Assembly: GCA_928212115.1 (NCBI GenBank)
Contig: CAKMRJ010003334.1
Coordinates: 574,422 to 638,421, forward strand
Direction: 5' to 3'
Length of the DNA stretch: 64,000 nucleotides
From: Lactuca virosa
Lineage: Eukaryota; Streptophyta; Magnoliopsida; Asterales; Asteraceae
The notes beneath the pieces were generated by a model that worked only from the letters and a program-made list of their open reading frames with translations, was not told the origin of the DNA and did no database searches. Numbering within the stretch: position 1 is the stretch's first letter; every line of letters begins with the position of its first letter. A program made the translations under genes and the position numbers. Of the stretch, positions 62,316-64,000 are shown one piece after another.

Positions 62316-62984
62316 ATGTCTAAATCTTACAATGGTCTTCCCAAGTCCCTTGGAACAAGCTTTCCAAATGAAGATGATGTTCCACGATACGATCAAGAAA
62401 ATGAGAGTCATGCTTCACTTCCTCCACCTCCTCCAATTATTCTCCCTAACCCACAATTCAAAGGCTTGAAAAGTTCAAGCTCACTCAAGCCTTATTGGCA
62501 AGTAAACACGAAGATGGGAAACCTGTGTGTGCACACATCTTAGAGATGAAGTCACACATTGATAGGTTAAGGATGATGGGTGTCGATATCTCAGAAATGT
62601 TGGCTGTTGACTGGGTTCTTCAGTCACTTCCTGAATCATATAGTGAGTTCGTTAGAGAGTACTATATGATGGACCATGACGTGACCCTCATTGATTTAAC
62701 CTATTTGCTTATAGCTACTGAATCAGAAATGATTTGGCGTGCTAATCGAGCAAATTTTTTCTGGCAAATCAAACTCCCAAACTTCAATGGACATTGAAAA
62801 TAGTGACATTGGAAATCCAGAAAAGGTAAATTCTGAGATAGTTCCTTGTGCCATTCCAAAAAAGTCCATCTGCTTCTACTGCCAAGAGAAGGGGCATTGG
62901 AGACGAAGCTGCCCTGTTTACCTGAGAGATCTAAGAGATGGGAGAGTCAAGACGTATGGCTCTACTTCAGGTAAAATCCAATAA
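62316..62984 (+). pseudogene. gag: copia 5 gag, frameshifted
   Basis: The start MSKSYNGLPKSLGTSF follows the leader in the place of gag, but the usual FDG-NF-W opening of the other copies is absent. It continues into PPPPPPIILPNPQFKG. A frameshift near 62495 leads to KMKSHIDRL-like sequence (HILEMKSHIDRLRMMG) and LQSLPESYSEFVREYYMMDH, which corresponds to the second half of gag in copia B. A second shift near 62745 leads to IFSGKSNSQTSMDI and the zinc knuckle CFYCQEKGHWRRSC (about 62872-62913). The order and position support gag; the N-terminal half is unlike its relatives. Confidence 0.8.
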
Positions 62985-64000
62985 CTAACTCTATAAGTTC
63001 CTATTCTTTGATTTTCAATACATGATGTGATAAGATTACATTTTGATGTTTTGTAGGATCGAAGAAAAGAGAGGAAGCTTAAGGGAAGAAGTAAGCTGAA
63101 TCTGATCGTGAAGAAATGGATTTCGATCGCATTGCTTGAAGATCGGATTTTTGAGCTACTACTTTAGAGTTAGAATAGACTGCTTAGAAATTGAAATAAC
63201 ATAGTTTTCATTTGAATTGCATTGTAAGGACAAGTTTTTCCGCAATAAAATGAATTTTGATTTCGTCCTATTTATTTATCCTTGCAATGGCATATGTGAA
63301 AATGGATGTTTATGTATTTCTAATTTTAGCAATGTTGAATTGGATGTGATTCTTGATTATGTTATTTGTGAAATGTCGAGGATTTGCCAAATAAAGGAAG
63401 ATTCTCATCGCCCAAGTTTCAATTGGACAGAAACTTGAAATCATACAACTTGGTTGCGTGATGAATGAGAAACTTCATATTTTGGAAATTAGACAAATTC
63501 TTTGGCAAAGCGTCAAGAGAAGGACCAGAAGATCGAGTACACTAGGTTGTGCGTTGATCAAGTCCACCACAAGAGTGATAAAGATATTCGTCATGATTTA
63601 CTAAAGGTTAGTAAATATGATTATACTTATAAGATTAAGTATAATTCTGAGTTGATTGAAAGAGTTTCAATCAATAGCAGAACGAATAAGAAGAATCAAG
63701 TAGGCAGAAAGATAAAAGTTTCTCTATTCTAAGAAGAAGGGAGAGTACCTTTTATTGTGTTTTATGATAAGTCTTAATGATTAAGAACCATATCTCAATT
63801 GATCCTCTAAGTGAGTCTTAGTGCAATTGCATGTCTAAGAAGAGGAATCGAGAATTGTAGAAATGGTTAAATCAAGAAGTCAATCATACTTCGTTCCAAT
63901 ATCAAGTCTTAGAGTCAAGATTCTGACATGAGTGACAAGTCTTAAGTAGGTTTATAACACTCGACAAATGTGGAATTTGGAAAAGTTTTCTTATTCTTGC
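62985..64000 (+). other. Unrecognised internal region of copia 5
   Basis: Short frames (63217-63438, 63502-63732) have no domain I recognise. Copia integrase or reverse transcriptase is not visible. The segment is probably diverged or rearranged internal sequence of the element. Confidence 0.4.

Larger units (their letters stand above)
59941..64000 (+). mobile_element. Copia 5, 3' end outside the window
   Basis: LTR, primer site, long leader and a gag remnant follow in order. LTR and leader belong to the same family as copia 1, A and B, but the gag is different in its first half and quite diverged in the second. No reverse transcriptase is reached before the window ends. Confidence 0.88.

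Overview
This is plant nuclear DNA, most likely from the daisy family and probably from lettuce or a close relative. The evidence is a glycoside hydrolase gene split by GT-AG introns, several LTR-retrotransposon lineages with tRNA-Met type primer sites, and short motif arrays in the LTRs and leaders (CTCGTCGAG, CGTACGC, TTTACGGTC) that I associate with Lactuca repeats. The lineage call is from memory, not from a search. I see no rRNA gene, canonical tRNA gene, CRISPR array or bacterial-type operon.

The only intact host gene is a beta-glucosidase of the BGLU43/44 type on the + strand (10874-18377). It has 11 exons, 1521 coding bases and 506 residues, with both catalytic glutamates. Its second intron is about 4.1 kb and holds a long inverted repeat with a MITE inserted in one arm. 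Its fourth intron holds two AT microsatellites and another MITE. Upstream is a tandem pair of degenerate fragments resembling the start of ribose-5-phosphate isomerase. A decayed exonuclease 1-like gene with recognisable exons lies on the minus strand at 38884-40797.

The rest is mostly transposable elements. 1-5928: a degenerate Ty1-copia element (+). 5930-8997: a Ty3-gypsy gag with its LTR and leader (-). 18855-38140: a PIF/Harbinger-like element carrying a Myb-like ORF, split by a 17.5-kb nest of retroelements (19568-37046) with a matching 5-bp target duplication. That nest contains copia A, a fairly complete copia B, a second B leader joined to an A fragment, and an Athila/Tat-like LTR. 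41090-41257: a hAT-type MITE. 41856-53671: a gypsy element (-) interrupted by a SIRE-like copia derivative (46193-51330) that keeps gag but has lost most of pol. 54114-59940: two large gypsy LTRs in opposite orientation plus an integrase remnant. 59941-64000: the LTR, leader and aberrant gag of another copia element (+).

The host gene probably encodes a secreted beta-glucosidase or beta-mannosidase of the cell wall or vacuole. The retroelements are broken by stops, frameshifts and deletions. The signals most worth following are the intronic inverted repeat, three successive hairpins with pairing-preserving changes in the SIRE-like element, the Harbinger split by nested insertion, and the recurring motif arrays shared by unrelated LTR families.
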